Positions 47,518 to 57,352 are shown, counted from the stretch's first letter. The stretch: 64,000 bases of DNA from Polynucleobacter sp. HIN7 (GCF_030297595.1 NZ_AP028138.1:1-64000); one strand, 5' to 3'. The notes: generated by a model from the letters alone, not told the origin. Program-made: numbers and translations.

Positions 47518-47988
47518 ATGCCGCGTCGTCGCGAAGTCCCGAAACGGGAAATTCTTCCTGACCCAAAATTTGGGAATGTGGAAGTAGCTAAGTTCATGAA
47601 CGTCTTAATGCTTGACGGTAAAAAGTCCGTTGCAGAGCGCATCGTCTATGGTGCCTTTGAACACATTGAGAAAAAAGCCAATAAAGAGCCCCTCGAGATT
47701 TTCTCGACCGCAATGGGAAATGTAAAACCCATGGTTGAGGTCAAAAGTCGCCGGGTTGGTGGCGCCAACTATCAGGTGCCCGTTGAAGTTCGTCCATCGC
47801 GTCGATCTGCCTTGGCAATGCGCTGGCTAAGAGAGGCTGCCAAGAAGCGTGGTGAAAAGTCTATGGCACAGCGTTTGGCAAACGAATTACTAGAAGCTGC
47901 TGAAGGTCGTGGCGGCGCAATGAAGAAGCGTGAAGAGGTTCATCGTATGGCTGAAGCCAACAAAGCCTTCTCGCATTTCCGTTTCTAA
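47518..47988 (+). CDS. rpsG: 30S ribosomal protein S7
   Basis: Organises the 3' domain of 16S rRNA and is the translational repressor of the str operon in E. coli. It has 156 residues; motifs include [19 protein letters not shown] and the [11 protein letters not shown] hairpin. TAGGAG lies 8 bases before the ATG. fusA follows after 23 bases. Confidence 0.98.
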   Translation: MPRRREVPKREILPDPKFGNVEVAKFMNVLMLDGKKSVAERIVYGAFEHIEKKANKEPLEIFSTAMGNVKPMVEVKSRRVGGANYQVPVEVRPSRRSALAMRWLREAAKKRGEKSMAQRLANELLEAAEGRGGAMKKREEVHRMAEANKAFSHFRF

Positions 47989-48011
47989 CGCTCTAACAGA
48001 AAGAGGAAAAA

Positions 48012-50114
48012 GTGGCACGTAAAACCCCCATTGAGCGCTATCGAAATATTGGTATCTCTGCACACATCGATGCTGGCAAAACAACCACAACCGAGCGCGT
48101 GTTGTTTTATACCGGCGTAAATCACAAAATCGGCGAAGTTCATGATGGCGCTGCCACGATGGACTGGATGGAGCAAGAGCAAGAGCGAGGGATTACCATC
48201 ACCTCAGCTGCTACCACCGCTTTCTGGAAAGGTATGGCTGGTAATTATCCAGAGCATCGCATCAACATCATTGATACACCAGGACACGTTGACTTCACGA
48301 TTGAAGTGGAGCGCTCAATGCGTGTATTGGATGGTGCTTGCATGGTTTACTGTGCGGTGGGCGGTGTTCAGCCACAGTCTGAGACCGTTTGGCGCCAAGC
48401 AAATAAATACAAAGTGCCACGTTTAGCCTTTGTGAACAAAATGGATCGTACCGGTGCTAACTTCTTTAAGGTCTACGACCAGATGAGATCGCGCCTAAAG
48501 GCAAACCCGATTCCAATTCAGGTTCCAATTGGTGCCGAGGAAAACTTCCAGGGCGTGATTGACTTAATCAAGATGAAAGCCATCATTTGGGATGATGCTT
48601 CTCAGGGAACTAAGTTTGAGTACGGTGATATCCCTGCTGAATTGAAAGAAACCGCTGAAGAGTGGCGCGAGAAAATGCTTGAGGCTGCGGCTGAGAGCTC
48701 TGAGGAAATGATGGACAAGTACCTTGGCGGCGAAACTCTGACAGAGGAAGACATCAAGAAGGCACTCCGTCAACGGACCATCGCTGGTGAAATCGTTCCC
48801 ATGCTTTGTGGCAGCGCTTTCAAAAATAAAGGCGTCCAAGCAATGTTGGATGCAGTAGTTGATTTCCTGCCCTCACCCGTTGATATTCCTCCGGTCAAAG
48901 GCGAAAAAGAAGACGGTAGTGAAACCAGTCGTAAAGCCAGTGATGATGAAAAGTTCTCGGCACTTGCATTTAAGATCATGACCGATCCCTTTGTGGGCCA
49001 GTTAATTTTCTTCCGCGTCTACTCTGGCGTTGTGAATTCTGGTGACACGATTTATAACCCCATCAAGGGCAAAAAAGAGCGTATCGGTCGTCTATTGCAG
49101 ATGCATGCCAATCAGCGCGAAGAAATTAAAGAAGTTCGTGCTGGCGACATTGCCGCAGCGGTTGGTTTAAAAGAAGCCACCACTGGTGAAACTCTTTGCG
49201 ACCCAGATAATATTTTGATCTTAGAGCGCATGGTGTTCCCAGAGCCCGTGATCTCTCAGGCCGTTGAGCCAAAAACGAAGGCTGACCAAGAGAAGATGGG
49301 CTTAGCGCTCAATCGCCTTGCACAAGAAGATCCATCATTCCGCGTGAAGACCGATGAAGAATCTGGTCAGACGATTATTTCTGGAATGGGCGAGCTACAC
49401 CTTGAGATTATTGTTGATCGCATGAAGCGCGAGTTCGGCGTTGAGGCAACGGTTGGTAAACCACAAGTTGCTTATCGTGAAACCATTCGTAAGGTTTGCG
49501 ACGAAATCGAAGGCAAATTTGTTAAGCAATCTGGTGGCCGTGGTCAATATGGTCATGTGGTATTGAAACTTGAGCCACAAGACCCAGGTAAGGGCTTTGA
49601 GTTTGTTGATGCGATCAAGGGTGGAGTTGTTCCTCGTGAATACATTCCTGCGGTTGAAAAGGGTATCGTGGAGACGCTCAATGCCGGAGTCCTTGCTGGC
49701 TACCCAGTGGTTGACGTAAAGGCAACCCTGTTCTTTGGTTCCTATCACGATGTTGACTCGAATGAGAATGCATTCAAAATGGCGGCGTCGATGGCATTCA
49801 AAGACGGTATGCGTAAAGCAAGCCCAGTTCTGCTTGAGCCAATGATGGCGGTAGAAGTTGAAACGCCAGAAGATTTCATGGGTAATGTGATGGGTGATTT
49901 ATCTTCTCGTCGCGGCATCATGCAAGGCATGGATGATATTCCTGGTGGCGGCAAGATTGTGCGCGCTGAGGTTCCCCTTGCAGAAATGTTTGGATATTCA
50001 ACCGGCTTGCGCTCACTAACCCAAGGTCGCGCGACCTACACCATGGAATTTAAGCATTATTCAGAAGCGCCGAAGAACGTGGCTGATGCTGTGATTGCAG
50101 CAAAAGCAAAGTAA
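48012..50114 (+). CDS. fusA: Elongation factor G
   Basis: Translocation GTPase, 700 residues (E. coli 704). G1 [13 protein letters not shown] lies near residue 17, G3 DTPGHVDF and G4 NKMDR follow, and all five domains are present by length. The start is GTG at 48012, preceded by AAGAGGAAA. tuf2 starts 39 bases after the stop. Confidence 0.98.
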   Translation: MARKTPIERYRNIGISAHIDAGKTTTTERVLFYTGVNHKIGEVHDGAATMDWMEQEQERGITITSAATTAFWKGMAGNYPEHRINIIDTPGHVDFTIEVERSMRVLDGACMVYCAVGGVQPQSETVWRQANKYKVPRLAFVNKMDRTGANFFKVYDQMRSRLKANPIPIQVPIGAEENFQGVIDLIKMKAIIWDDASQGTKFEYGDIPAELKETAEEWREKMLEAAAESSEEMMDKYLGGETLTEEDIKKALRQRTIAGEIVPMLCGSAFKNKGVQAMLDAVVDFLPSPVDIPPVKGEKEDGSETSRKASDDEKFSALAFKIMTDPFVGQLIFFRVYSGVVNSGDTIYNPIKGKKERIGRLLQMHANQREEIKEVRAGDIAAAVGLKEATTGETLCDPDNILILERMVFPEPVISQAVEPKTKADQEKMGLALNRLAQEDPSFRVKTDEESGQTIISGMGELHLEIIVDRMKREFGVEATVGKPQVAYRETIRKVCDEIEGKFVKQSGGRGQYGHVVLKLEPQDPGKGFEFVDAIKGGVVPREYIPAVEKGIVETLNAGVLAGYPVVDVKATLFFGSYHDVDSNENAFKMAASMAFKDGMRKASPVLLEPMMAVEVETPEDFMGNVMGDLSSRRGIMQGMDDIPGGGKIVRAEVPLAEMFGYSTGLRSLTQGRATYTMEFKHYSEAPKNVADAVIAAKAK

Positions 50115-50141
50115 ATTTTTGAACATTGATTAGCTAAATAA

Positions 50142-51344
50142 AAGGCACCCAAAATGGCAAAAGAAAAATTTGAACGGACTAAACCCCATGTGAACGTTGG
50201 CACCATTGGTCACGTCGACCACGGTAAGACCACGCTAACCGCGGCAATCACCACCGTGCTCTCCAAGCTCTTTGGTGGCGAAGCAAAAGCCTACGATCAG
50301 ATCGATGCGGCCCCTGAAGAGAAGGCCCGTGGTATTACGATTAATACCGCCCACGTCGAGTACGAGACCAAGAACCGTCACTACGCGCACGTCGATTGCC
50401 CAGGTCACGCCGACTATGTGAAGAACATGATTACTGGTGCTGCCCAGATGGACGGCGCTATTTTGGTGGTCTCGGCAGCCGATGGCCCCATGCCCCAAAC
50501 CCGTGAGCACATCCTCTTGGCCCGCCAAGTAGGCGTGCCTTACATCATCGTGTTTATGAACAAATGCGATATGGTCGACGACGCTGAACTCTTAGAGCTC
50601 GTGGAGATGGAAGTGCGTGAGCTGCTCTCCAAGTATGAGTTCCCAGGCGACGATACCCCCATTGTCAAGGGCTCTGCCAAGCTCGCCTTAGAAGGCGACA
50701 AGGGTGAGTTGGGCGAAGGCGCCATCATGAAGCTTGCTGAAGCTTTAGATAGCTATATCCCCAATCCTGAGCGTGCGATTGATGGCGCATTCTTGATGCC
50801 AGTCGAAGACGTGTTCTCGATCTCTGGTCGTGGCACGGTGGTGACCGGTCGTGTTGAGCGCGGCATTATTAAAGTCGGTGAAGAGATTGAGATCGTCGGT
50901 ATTAAGCCCACCCTCAAAACCACCTGCACTGGCGTAGAGATGTTCCGTAAACTGCTCGATCAAGGTCAAGCAGGTGATAACGTCGGTATCCTCTTGCGCG
51001 GCACCAAGCGCGAGGAAGTCGAGCGTGGCCAAGTATTAGCTAAGCCCGGCTCGATTACCCCCCACACCCACTTTACTGCTGAGGTTTATGTGTTGTCCAA
51101 AGATGAGGGCGGTCGTCACACCCCCTTCTTTAACAACTACCGCCCTCAGTTTTACTTCCGTACCACCGATGTCACCGGCTCAATTGAGTTGCCTAAGGAC
51201 AAAGAGATGGTGATGCCTGGCGATAACGTCACCATCACCGTAAAGCTTATTGCCCCCATCGCGATGGAAGAGGGCTTGCGCTTTGCAATCCGTGAAGGCG
51301 GTCGTACCGTCGGTGCGGGTGTAGTTGCGAAGATTTTGGCTTAA
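50142..51344 (+). repeat. tuf direct repeat, copy 2
   Basis: Second copy of the 1,203-bp repeat, 16,636 bp downstream of and parallel to copy 1. The only difference I found is A at 51323 against G at 34687. The repeat begins exactly 12 bases before the ATG and ends with the stop codon. Confidence 0.95.
50154..51344 (+). CDS. tuf: Elongation factor Tu, copy 2
   Basis: Protein identical to copy 1 (396 residues; G1 GHVDHGKT at 19-26). This copy is in the str operon after fusA, the position of E. coli tufA. The neighbouring gap to rpsJ (51345-51442) has an 8-bp stem (GGGAATAT at 51360-51367 with ATATTCCC at 51379-51386) that is absent after copy 1. Sharp repeat ends at the gene borders fit ongoing gene conversion between copies. 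Confidence 0.98.
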   Translation: MAKEKFERTKPHVNVGTIGHVDHGKTTLTAAITTVLSKLFGGEAKAYDQIDAAPEEKARGITINTAHVEYETKNRHYAHVDCPGHADYVKNMITGAAQMDGAILVVSAADGPMPQTREHILLARQVGVPYIIVFMNKCDMVDDAELLELVEMEVRELLSKYEFPGDDTPIVKGSAKLALEGDKGELGEGAIMKLAEALDSYIPNPERAIDGAFLMPVEDVFSISGRGTVVTGRVERGIIKVGEEIEIVGIKPTLKTTCTGVEMFRKLLDQGQAGDNVGILLRGTKREEVERGQVLAKPGSITPHTHFTAEVYVLSKDEGGRHTPFFNNYRPQFYFRTTDVTGSIELPKDKEMVMPGDNVTITVKLIAPIAMEEGLRFAIREGGRTVGAGVVAKILA

Positions 51345-51359
51345 TTGTTTTGCACGATT

Positions 51360-51386
51360 GGGAATATTTGTGCTGCAGATATTCCC
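51360..51386 (+). other. Hairpin between tuf2 and rpsJ
   Basis: Perfect 8-bp stem GGGAATAT/ATATTCCC with an 11-base loop. It is followed by TTGCTCTTTAG rather than a clean T run, so it may be a processing or weak attenuation site. Confidence 0.45.
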
Positions 51387-51442
51387 TTGCTCTTTAGTTG
51401 GATGATTAACGCGGCAGCACCGCACTGCTCTTTGGAATAAAT

Positions 51443-51754
51443 ATGCAAAACCAGAAAATTAGAATTCGTTTGAAAGCGTTTGATTATCGATTGATCGATC
51501 AATCTGCTGCTGAGATTGTAGATACTGCAAAGCGCACTGGCGCTGTTGTCAAGGGCCCAATTCCTTTGCCAACCCGTATTGAGCGTTTTGATTTGTTGCG
51601 CTCGCCCCATGTGAACAAGACTTCACGCGATCAAATGGAGATCCGCACCCATCTACGTTTGATGGACATTGTGGATCCAACTGAGAAAACGGTGGACGCC
51701 CTGATGAAGTTGGATTTACCTGCCGGCGTCGATGTTGAAATCAAGTTGCAGTAA
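51443..51754 (+). CDS. rpsJ: 30S ribosomal protein S10
   Basis: Ribosomal protein that also pairs with NusB at boxA. It has 103 residues; the motif includes [14 protein letters not shown] and [21 protein letters not shown]. Here it follows tuf2 and is separated from rplC by a 185-base gap with its own promoter, so the S10 gene can be read with the str operon. Confidence 0.98.
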   Translation: MQNQKIRIRLKAFDYRLIDQSAAEIVDTAKRTGAVVKGPIPLPTRIERFDLLRSPHVNKTSRDQMEIRTHLRLMDIVDPTEKTVDALMKLDLPAGVDVEIKLQ

Positions 51755-51764
51755 GGTAGATTGC

Positions 51765-51791
51765 GCAAAAGTTTGTTAGTTTTGCCTTTTT
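51765..51791 (+). terminator. Terminator-like hairpin after rpsJ
   Basis: GCAAAA (51765-51770) pairs with TTTTGC (51780-51785), and C plus five T residues follow (51787-51791). The 6-bp stem is weak, so only partial termination is expected. The -35 of the rplC promoter lies in its loop. Confidence 0.45.
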
Positions 51792-51801
51792 AGGCTAGAA
51801 T
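51773..51801 (+). promoter_or_regulatory. Promoter upstream of rplC
   Basis: TTGTTA (51773-51778), 17-base spacer, TAGAAT (51796-51801). It gives an mRNA leader of about 130 bases before rplC. The core from 51796 to 51815 is nearly identical to that in front of rplN (18 of 20). Confidence 0.7.
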
Positions 51802-51939
51802 TGAAGGCTTTTCGTAGTTTTGAAAAGCTAGGTTTGTAGTACATAAATTGTAAGTGCTTGTTTTATATAAACATTTTTATTTAAAACAGGTTAAATTAAA
51901 TTTCCGCTGACCAATCGAAGTCAGCATTGGAGTAAGAAT
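51802..51939 (+). promoter_or_regulatory. rplC leader
   Basis: It starts with a 7-bp hairpin (GCTTTTC 51807-51813 with GAAAAGC 51822-51828), continues A/T-rich, and has a second perfect hairpin (GCTGAC 51906-51911 with GTCAGC 51920-51925) just before the GGAGTAAG ribosome binding site. In E. coli L4 controls the S10 operon through its leader. Whether this leader is an L4 target is unknown. Confidence 0.5.
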
Positions 51940-52590
51940 ATGAGCTTAGGCTTGATCGGCCGTAAGGTCGGCATGACCCGTCTGTTTACGGATGAAGGGG
52001 AAGCTATCCCTGTCACCGTGATTGATGTGAGCGATAACCGGGTTGCTCAAGTGAAAACCCAGGCAACGGATGGCTATGATGCTGTTCAGTTAGCTCACGG
52101 AACACGCCGCGCTAGCCGCGTAACCAAGGCGATGGCTGGACACTTTGCAAAAGCAGGTGTGACGGCTGGCAATGCCTTAAATGAATTCCATGTTGATGCT
52201 GAAAAATTGGCGGAGATGAAGCCTGGTCAAGTCGTTGGCGTTGATGTTTTTGCTGCCGGTCAAAAGGTGGATGTGCAAGGTGTAACGATTGGTAAGGGTT
52301 ACGCTGGAACGATTAAGCGCTACCACTTTGCGTCTGGTCGCGCGAGTCACGGTAATTCCCGTTCACACAATGTTCCAGGCTCTATTGGTATGGCGCAAGA
52401 TCCAGGTCGTGTTTTTCCTGGTAAGCGCATGACCGGTCATTTGGGTGATGTAACCCGTACCGTTCAGAATCTGGTGATTGCTCGCATTGATGCGGAGCGC
52501 AATCTCATTATGGTCAAGGGCGCTATTCCCGGCGCTCCTGGTGGAAAAGTACTTGTTACTCCAGCTGTTAAAGCTGTAGCTAAGAAATAA
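51940..52590 (+). CDS. rplC: 50S ribosomal protein L3
   Basis: Early assembly protein near the peptidyl transferase centre, 216 residues. The motif [20 protein letters not shown] contains the glutamine that PrmB methylates in E. coli (Q150). It opens [16 protein letters not shown]. rplD starts 9 bases after the stop. Confidence 0.98.
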   Translation: MSLGLIGRKVGMTRLFTDEGEAIPVTVIDVSDNRVAQVKTQATDGYDAVQLAHGTRRASRVTKAMAGHFAKAGVTAGNALNEFHVDAEKLAEMKPGQVVGVDVFAAGQKVDVQGVTIGKGYAGTIKRYHFASGRASHGNSRSHNVPGSIGMAQDPGRVFPGKRMTGHLGDVTRTVQNLVIARIDAERNLIMVKGAIPGAPGGKVLVTPAVKAVAKK

Positions 52591-52599
52591 GGAGAGGAC

Positions 52600-53220
52600 A
52601 TGGAACTGAAACTTCTCCAAGACAACGGCCAGCTAGGTGCTGGCGTACAAGCTTCACCCGAAGTATTTGAGCGTGAGTACAACGAAGCACTTGTTCATCA
52701 GATCGTGGTTGCGTATCAAGCAAATGCACGTATTGGTAATCGCGCACAAAAAGATCGTGAGCAAGTAAAGCACAGCACAAAAAAACCATGGCGCCAAAAA
52801 GGTACCGGCCGTGCCCGTGCTGGTATGAGCTCTTCGCCATTGTGGCGTGGAGGCGGTCGGATATTCCCGAACTCTCCAGAAGAAAATTTTTCGCACAAGG
52901 TCAACAAGAAAATGTATCGCGCTGGTATGCGCTCGATCCTTTCTCAGTTGGCGCGCGAAGGTCGTTTAAATGTGGTCGACCAATTTAATTTGGATGCGCC
53001 CAAGACCAAGTTGTTGGCTGAGAAAGTCAAGGGTATGGGTCTTGAGTCGGTATTAATTATTTTGGATGAGGTTAGCGAGAATCTTTATCTTGCATCGCGC
53101 AATTTGCACAAAGTTGCTGTGGTTGAACCTCAGCATGCAGACCCCTTGTCATTAGTTCAGTTTCAAAAAGTATTGGTGAGCAAAGCAGCGATCGCCAAGA
53201 TGGAGGAGTTGCTGAAATGA
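52600..53220 (+). CDS. rplD: 50S ribosomal protein L4
   Basis: Exit-tunnel protein and, in E. coli, transcription and translation repressor of the S10 operon. It has 206 residues; the tunnel loop includes [15 protein letters not shown] and [11 protein letters not shown]. Its TGA overlaps the rplW ATG (ATGA). Confidence 0.98.
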   Translation: MELKLLQDNGQLGAGVQASPEVFEREYNEALVHQIVVAYQANARIGNRAQKDREQVKHSTKKPWRQKGTGRARAGMSSSPLWRGGGRIFPNSPEENFSHKVNKKMYRAGMRSILSQLAREGRLNVVDQFNLDAPKTKLLAEKVKGMGLESVLIILDEVSENLYLASRNLHKVAVVEPQHADPLSLVQFQKVLVSKAAIAKMEELLK

Positions 53221-53531
53221 GCCAAACACGTAAAAACGATCATCGTCTCATGCAAATTTTGCTTGGACCCATTGTTTCTGAAAAAGCAACGATGGTAGCC
53301 GAAAAGAATGAGCAAGTGATTTTCCAAGTTGCGCGTGACGCAAACAAGCTTGATGTGAAGCAAGCCGTTGAATTGCTTTTCAAAGTTCAAGTCGAGTCTG
53401 TGCAAATCGTCAACCAAAAAGGTAAACCAAAGCGCTTTGGCCGATTTGAGGGTCGACGCGATCACGCTAAGAAGGCTTATGTCAATCTGAAGCCTGGCCA
53501 AGAAATTAACTTTGAAGCGGAGGCAAATTAA
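53217..53531 (+). CDS. rplW: 50S ribosomal protein L23
   Basis: Rim protein at the tunnel exit that docks trigger factor and SRP. It has 104 residues. The start overlaps the rplD stop by 4 bases, and rplB begins 2 bases after its own stop, a tightly packed operon. Motif [16 protein letters not shown] near the N-terminus. Confidence 0.97.
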   Translation: MSQTRKNDHRLMQILLGPIVSEKATMVAEKNEQVIFQVARDANKLDVKQAVELLFKVQVESVQIVNQKGKPKRFGRFEGRRDHAKKAYVNLKPGQEINFEAEAN

Positions 53532-53533
53532 TT

Positions 53534-54364
53534 ATGCCGCTCATGAAAACTAAACCGACCTCACCAGGTCGTCGTTCAATGGTCAAGGTGGTTAATCCTG
53601 ATCTGCATAAAGGCAAGCCTTTTGCAGGATTGGTTGAGCCACAGTTCCAAAAAGCTGGTCGTAACAATAATGGTCACATTACGACACGTCACAAGGGAGG
53701 TGGTCATAAGCATCACTACCGCGTGGTTGACTTCAAGCGCAACGATAAAGATGGCATTGCCGCTAAGGTTGAACGCCTAGAATACGATCCAAATCGTAGT
53801 GCAAATATTGCCCTTCTCGTTTTTGCTGATGGTGAACGTCGCTACATCATTGCCTCTAAGGGAATGACAGTTGGACAGCAAGTGATGAATGGTGCCGAGG
53901 CTCCCATCAAAGCAGGAAATAATTTACCGATTCGCAATATTCCAATTGGTAGCACGATCCATTGTGTTGAGATGTTGCCTGGAAAGGGTGCGCAAATCGC
54001 TCGCTCTGCTGGTAGCTCAGCAGTATTGTTGGCCCGCGAAGGTGTGTATGGCCAGGTTCGTTTGCGCTCAGGTGAGGTACGTCGTATTTTGATCGATTGC
54101 CGTGCCACTATTGGCGAAGTTGGCAATGAAGAGCATAGCTTGCGTCAGATTGGTAAAGCAGGTGCAACCCGTTGGCGCGGTATTCGTCCAACAGTTCGCG
54201 GTGTGGCCATGAACCCAATCGACCACCCACATGGTGGTGGCGAAGGACGAACTGGCGAGGGCCGTGTGCCTGTCTCTCCATGGGGAACCCCAACGAAGGG
54301 CTATCGTACCCGTCGCAATAAACGTACAACGACCATGATTGTTCAGCGTCGTCAAAAGCGTTAA
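53534..54364 (+). CDS. rplB: 50S ribosomal protein L2
   Basis: Subunit-association and peptidyl-transferase-region protein, 276 residues. The signature [20 protein letters not shown], which includes the essential histidine, is intact. The C-terminal tail is strongly basic ([19 protein letters not shown]). rpsS begins 18 bases after the stop. Confidence 0.98.
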   Translation: MPLMKTKPTSPGRRSMVKVVNPDLHKGKPFAGLVEPQFQKAGRNNNGHITTRHKGGGHKHHYRVVDFKRNDKDGIAAKVERLEYDPNRSANIALLVFADGERRYIIASKGMTVGQQVMNGAEAPIKAGNNLPIRNIPIGSTIHCVEMLPGKGAQIARSAGSSAVLLAREGVYGQVRLRSGEVRRILIDCRATIGEVGNEEHSLRQIGKAGATRWRGIRPTVRGVAMNPIDHPHGGGEGRTGEGRVPVSPWGTPTKGYRTRRNKRTTTMIVQRRQKR

Positions 54365-54382
54365 TGGATAAGGAATAGATAA

Positions 54383-54661
54383 ATGACTCGTTCTGCGAAA
54401 AAAGGCCCTTTCTGCGATGCCAGCCTTGTGAAAAAGGTTGAGACTGCTCAGGCCAATAAAGATAAGAAGCCAATTAAGACATGGTCACGTCGTTCGACCA
54501 TTCTTCCTGACTTCATTGGATTAACAATTGCTGTTCACAACGGTAAGCAGCACGTTCCAGTCTATGTTTCTGAAAACATGGTTGGACACAAGCTTGGTGA
54601 GTTTGCTTTGACGCGTACGTTCAAGGGACACTCTGCCGACAAGAAAGTAGTGAAGAAGTAA
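54383..54661 (+). CDS. rpsS: 30S ribosomal protein S19
   Basis: Head protein contacting S13 and the A-site finger. It has 92 residues and opens [19 protein letters not shown]. The signature [27 protein letters not shown] is complete. Confidence 0.98.
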   Translation: MTRSAKKGPFCDASLVKKVETAQANKDKKPIKTWSRRSTILPDFIGLTIAVHNGKQHVPVYVSENMVGHKLGEFALTRTFKGHSADKKVVKK

Positions 54662-54665
54662 GGGG

Positions 54666-55001
54666 ATGATGATGGAAGTTAAAGCTATTCACCGCGGCGC
54701 ACGAATTTCTGCACAAAAAACACGTTTAGTGGCAGATCAAATTCGTGGCTTGCCGATTTCTCGTGCTATGAACATTTTGAATTTCAGCCCCAAAAAAGCT
54801 GCTTTCATCATGAAGAAGGTGGTTGAATCCGCCATCGCCAATGCCGAACACAATAAAGGTGCCGACATTGATGAGCTCAAAGTGTCCGCTGTGATTGTTG
54901 ATAAAGCAACATCATTAAAGCGTTTTACTGCTCGGGCCAAGGGCCGCGGTAATCGTATCGAGAAACAAAGTTGTCACATTAGCGTGACCCTGAGTAATTA
55001 A
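54666..55001 (+). CDS. rplV: 50S ribosomal protein L22
   Basis: Tunnel-lining protein. Three consecutive ATG codons (54666, 54669, 54672) make the start ambiguous. The AGGGG just upstream is best placed for the third, giving the usual [16 protein letters not shown] (109 residues). The tunnel hairpin region ([19 protein letters not shown]) is present. Confidence 0.97.
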   Translation: MMMEVKAIHRGARISAQKTRLVADQIRGLPISRAMNILNFSPKKAAFIMKKVVESAIANAEHNKGADIDELKVSAVIVDKATSLKRFTARAKGRGNRIEKQSCHISVTLSN

Positions 55002-55009
55002 GGAAAGAC

Positions 55010-55852
55010 ATGGGCCAAAAAATTAATCCAAATGGATTTCGTCTATCGGTAAGCCGTAACTGGACATCCCGTTGGTATGCCAATAGCAATGATTTTGCCA
55101 ACATGCTCAAAGAGGATGTTGAGGTTCGCAATTATTTGAAGAAGAAGCTGAAGAATGCTTCTGTTAGCAAGGTTTTAATTGAGCGCCCTGCTAAGAACGC
55201 ACGAATTACCATTTTTAGTTCGCGTCCTGGCGTTGTAATTGGTAAGAAGGGTGAGGACATTGAAGTTCTCCGTAAAGAATTACAAAAGCGGATGGGCGTA
55301 CCTGTTCATGTCAATATTGAAGAGATTCGCAAGCCCGAAGTGGATGCCCAGTTGATTGCAGACTCAATCACTCAACAGCTTGAAAAGCGCATTATGTTCC
55401 GTCGTGCCATGAAGCGTGCGATGCAAAGCGCAATGCGTCTTGGTGCCCAGGGTATCAAGATTATGTCCTCTGGCCGTTTGAATGGCGCTGAGATTGCGCG
55501 TCGCGAATGGTATCGCGAGGGCCGCGTTCCACTCCATACTTTGAAGGCGGATATTGATTACGCTACATCTGAGGCGGAAACAACTTACGGAATCATTGGC
55601 GTTAAAGTTTGGGTTTATAAGGGCGACACCTTAGGTCGTGGCGCAGACGCCCAATTGACCCAAAATGCGGCACCAGAAGCCCCAGTTGCTGAAGAGAAAA
55701 AACCACGTCGTGCACCAGCAAAGACTGTGCGGCGTGCAGCCGGCGCTGATGCCTCAGCGAAGCCCGGTGAAGAGAAGCCAGCGGTGAAGCCCACTGTAAA
55801 GCGGGTTCGTAAAGCCGCAGCTAGCACAGAAACGAAGAAGGCAGGAGAGTAA
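55010..55852 (+). CDS. rpsC: 30S ribosomal protein S3 with extended C-terminal tail
   Basis: mRNA-entry protein with a type II KH domain ([18 protein letters not shown]). The core ends near residue 210 with [13 protein letters not shown]. It is followed by a low-complexity Ala/Pro/Lys-rich tail to residue 280, whereas E. coli S3 is 233 residues. rplP begins 2 bases after the stop. No frameshift is seen; the tail is in frame and uses similar codons. Confidence 0.97.
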   Translation: MGQKINPNGFRLSVSRNWTSRWYANSNDFANMLKEDVEVRNYLKKKLKNASVSKVLIERPAKNARITIFSSRPGVVIGKKGEDIEVLRKELQKRMGVPVHVNIEEIRKPEVDAQLIADSITQQLEKRIMFRRAMKRAMQSAMRLGAQGIKIMSSGRLNGAEIARREWYREGRVPLHTLKADIDYATSEAETTYGIIGVKVWVYKGDTLGRGADAQLTQNAAPEAPVAEEKKPRRAPAKTVRRAAGADASAKPGEEKPAVKPTVKRVRKAAASTETKKAGE

Positions 55853-55854
55853 GC

Positions 55855-56271
55855 ATGCTGCAACCAAAGCGTCGCAAATATCGTAAAGAACAAAAGGGTC
55901 GCAACACCGGTGTTGCAACACGTGGCAGTTCGGTTGCCTTTGGAGACTTTGGATTGAAGGCGGTTGGCCGCGGTCGTTTAACGGCCCGTCAAATTGAATC
56001 TGCACGTCGCGCCATGACGCGTCACATTAAGCGTGGCGGACGAATTTGGATTCGTATTTTCCCAGACAAGCCAATTTCTCAAAAGCCTGCTGAAGTTCGT
56101 ATGGGTAACGGAAAAGGTAACCCAGAATATTATGTAGCCGAGATTCAGCCAGGCAAGGTTTTGTATGAGATGGACGGTGTTGATGAAACTCTTGCAAGAG
56201 AGGCATTCCGTCTAGCCGCATCCAAGTTGCCTATTCAAACAACGTTTGTGATTCGTCAAATCGGCGCTTAA
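55855..56271 (+). CDS. rplP: 50S ribosomal protein L16
   Basis: Protein near the A-site tRNA elbow. It has 138 residues and opens [17 protein letters not shown]. The motif [17 protein letters not shown] and [15 protein letters not shown] are characteristic. It starts 2 bases after rpsC. Confidence 0.98.
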   Translation: MLQPKRRKYRKEQKGRNTGVATRGSSVAFGDFGLKAVGRGRLTARQIESARRAMTRHIKRGGRIWIRIFPDKPISQKPAEVRMGNGKGNPEYYVAEIQPGKVLYEMDGVDETLAREAFRLAASKLPIQTTFVIRQIGA

Positions 56272-56284
56272 TCAGGAATCCATC

Positions 56285-56479
56285 ATGAAAAGCAAAGAAC
56301 TGCAAAGCAAAGATTTAGGTGCTCTTAACCAAGAGCTCTCTGAGTTACTAAAAACCCATTTCAAGCTGCGTATGCAAAAAGCAACTCAGCAACTCCAAAA
56401 TACCAGTCAATTGGGACAGGTCAAGCGTGATATTGCTCGCGTTAAAACCTTTATCACCCAAAAGACTATTCAGAAATAA
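56285..56479 (+). CDS. rpmC: 50S ribosomal protein L29
   Basis: Small two-helix protein at the tunnel exit, 64 residues. Pattern [20 protein letters not shown] and [13 protein letters not shown] match the family. It lies between rplP and rpsQ in the standard order. Confidence 0.96.
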   Translation: MKSKELQSKDLGALNQELSELLKTHFKLRMQKATQQLQNTSQLGQVKRDIARVKTFITQKTIQK

Positions 56480-56492
56480 TTAGGATCGAGAT

Positions 56493-56762
56493 ATGACAGA
56501 AATCTCTAAACCCTTGCGCCGCACCTTGGTTGGTCGTGTTGTTAGCGACAAAATGCAAAAAACTGTGACTGTTCAAGTTGAGCGCCAAGTGAAGCACCCT
56601 GTAATTGGTAAATACGTTGGTAAATCAAAAAAGTATCACGCACATGATGAGACCAATCAATACAAGATGGGTGACACCGTGGAAATTACGGAAGGCAAGC
56701 CAATGGCCAAAACAAAGGCCTGGGTAGTGACCCGCTTGGTTGAGGCCTCCAAGGGAATTTAA
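56493..56762 (+). CDS. rpsQ: 30S ribosomal protein S17
   Basis: Primary 16S-binding protein, 89 residues. It opens with [19 protein letters not shown] and has the [14 protein letters not shown] loop. It is the last gene before a 221-base gap with a hairpin and promoter. Confidence 0.97.
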   Translation: MTEISKPLRRTLVGRVVSDKMQKTVTVQVERQVKHPVIGKYVGKSKKYHAHDETNQYKMGDTVEITEGKPMAKTKAWVVTRLVEASKGI

Positions 56763-56769
56763 CTTGAAA

Positions 56770-56803
56770 TTTTGACAAGAGATTGTCAAAACAGAGTTTT
56801 TTT
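56770..56803 (+). terminator. Terminator-like hairpin after rpsQ
   Basis: Perfect 8-bp stem TTTTGACA (56770-56777) with TGTCAAAA (56784-56791) and a 6-base loop. Five bases then seven consecutive T residues (56797-56803) follow. The stem is AT-rich, so the terminator is probably leaky. Its 3' arm overlaps the -35 of the rplN promoter. Confidence 0.55.
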
Positions 56804-56813
56804 GTAGTAGAAT
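56783..56813 (+). promoter_or_regulatory. Promoter upstream of rplN
   Basis: TTGTCA (56783-56788) and TAGAAT (56808-56813) are separated by 19 bases, longer than ideal. The -10 and the following bases match the rplC promoter at 18 of 20 positions (56808-56827). It would drive the spc cluster separately from the S10 cluster. Confidence 0.6.
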
Positions 56814-56983
56814 TAAAGGCTTTCCGTGATTAAAAATACTAAATAACGGAAACATAAAGTTTTATTAAGTTGTTGATTGATAAGTAATTTTTATTAAATC
56901 CGAGCTATTTCGCAGCAATGCGAAAGGCTCATAGACGGAACCAAGACTGACGCCATTGGCGTACAAGTTGGGGATTAGACAAA
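56814..56983 (+). promoter_or_regulatory. rplN leader with hairpins
   Basis: There are three stems: TTTCCGT (56821-56827) with ACGGAAA (56846-56852); a strong one at 56902-56930, where GAGC pairs with GCTC and TTTCGCA with TGCGAAA around a GCAA tetraloop; and ACGCC (56950-56954) with GGCGT (56958-56962). The leader ends near a GGGGA ribosome binding site. It may be a ribosomal-protein feedback site; E. coli uses S8 at a site further downstream. Confidence 0.55.
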
Positions 56984-57352
56984 ATGATTCAGACTGAAAG
57001 CAGGTTGCAAGTCGCCGATAACACTGGCGCGAGCGAAGTTTTGTGCATCAAGGTATTGGGCGGCTCAAAGCGCCGTTATGCCAATATTGGTGACGTGATT
57101 AAGGTTAGCGTAAAAGCTGCCGCTCCTCGTGGTCGTGTAAAAAAGGGTGATATTTACAACGCCGTGGTTGTTCGTACCGCAAAAGGCGTTCGTCGTCCCG
57201 ACGGCTCCTTAATTAAATTTGATGAAAACGCTGCTGTTTTGCTAAATGCAAAGCTTGAGCCAATTGGCACCCGTATTTTTGGACCAGTTACACGTGAGCT
57301 CCGTACAGAGCGTTTCATGAAGATCGTTTCGCTTGCCCCAGAAGTTATTTAA
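56984..57352 (+). CDS. rplN: 50S ribosomal protein L14
   Basis: Intersubunit-bridge protein, 122 residues. It opens [27 protein letters not shown] and includes [15 protein letters not shown]. It is the first gene of the spc cluster. rplX starts 10 bases after the stop. Confidence 0.98.
   Translation: MIQTESRLQVADNTGASEVLCIKVLGGSKRRYANIGDVIKVSVKAAAPRGRVKKGDIYNAVVVRTAKGVRRPDGSLIKFDENAAVLLNAKLEPIGTRIFGPVTRELRTERFMKIVSLAPEVI

Noticed and set aside
55640..55852. S3 tail as a frameshift or fusion artefact
   Set aside because: The frame stays open with similar codon use and ends 2 bases before rplP with a normal start, so the tail is likely genuine.
56772..56777. TTGACA as a consensus -35 upstream of rplN
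   Set aside because: No -10 lies 16-18 bases downstream. The hexamer is better explained as the 5' arm of the hairpin; TTGTCA at 56783 sits nearer to the TAGAAT.
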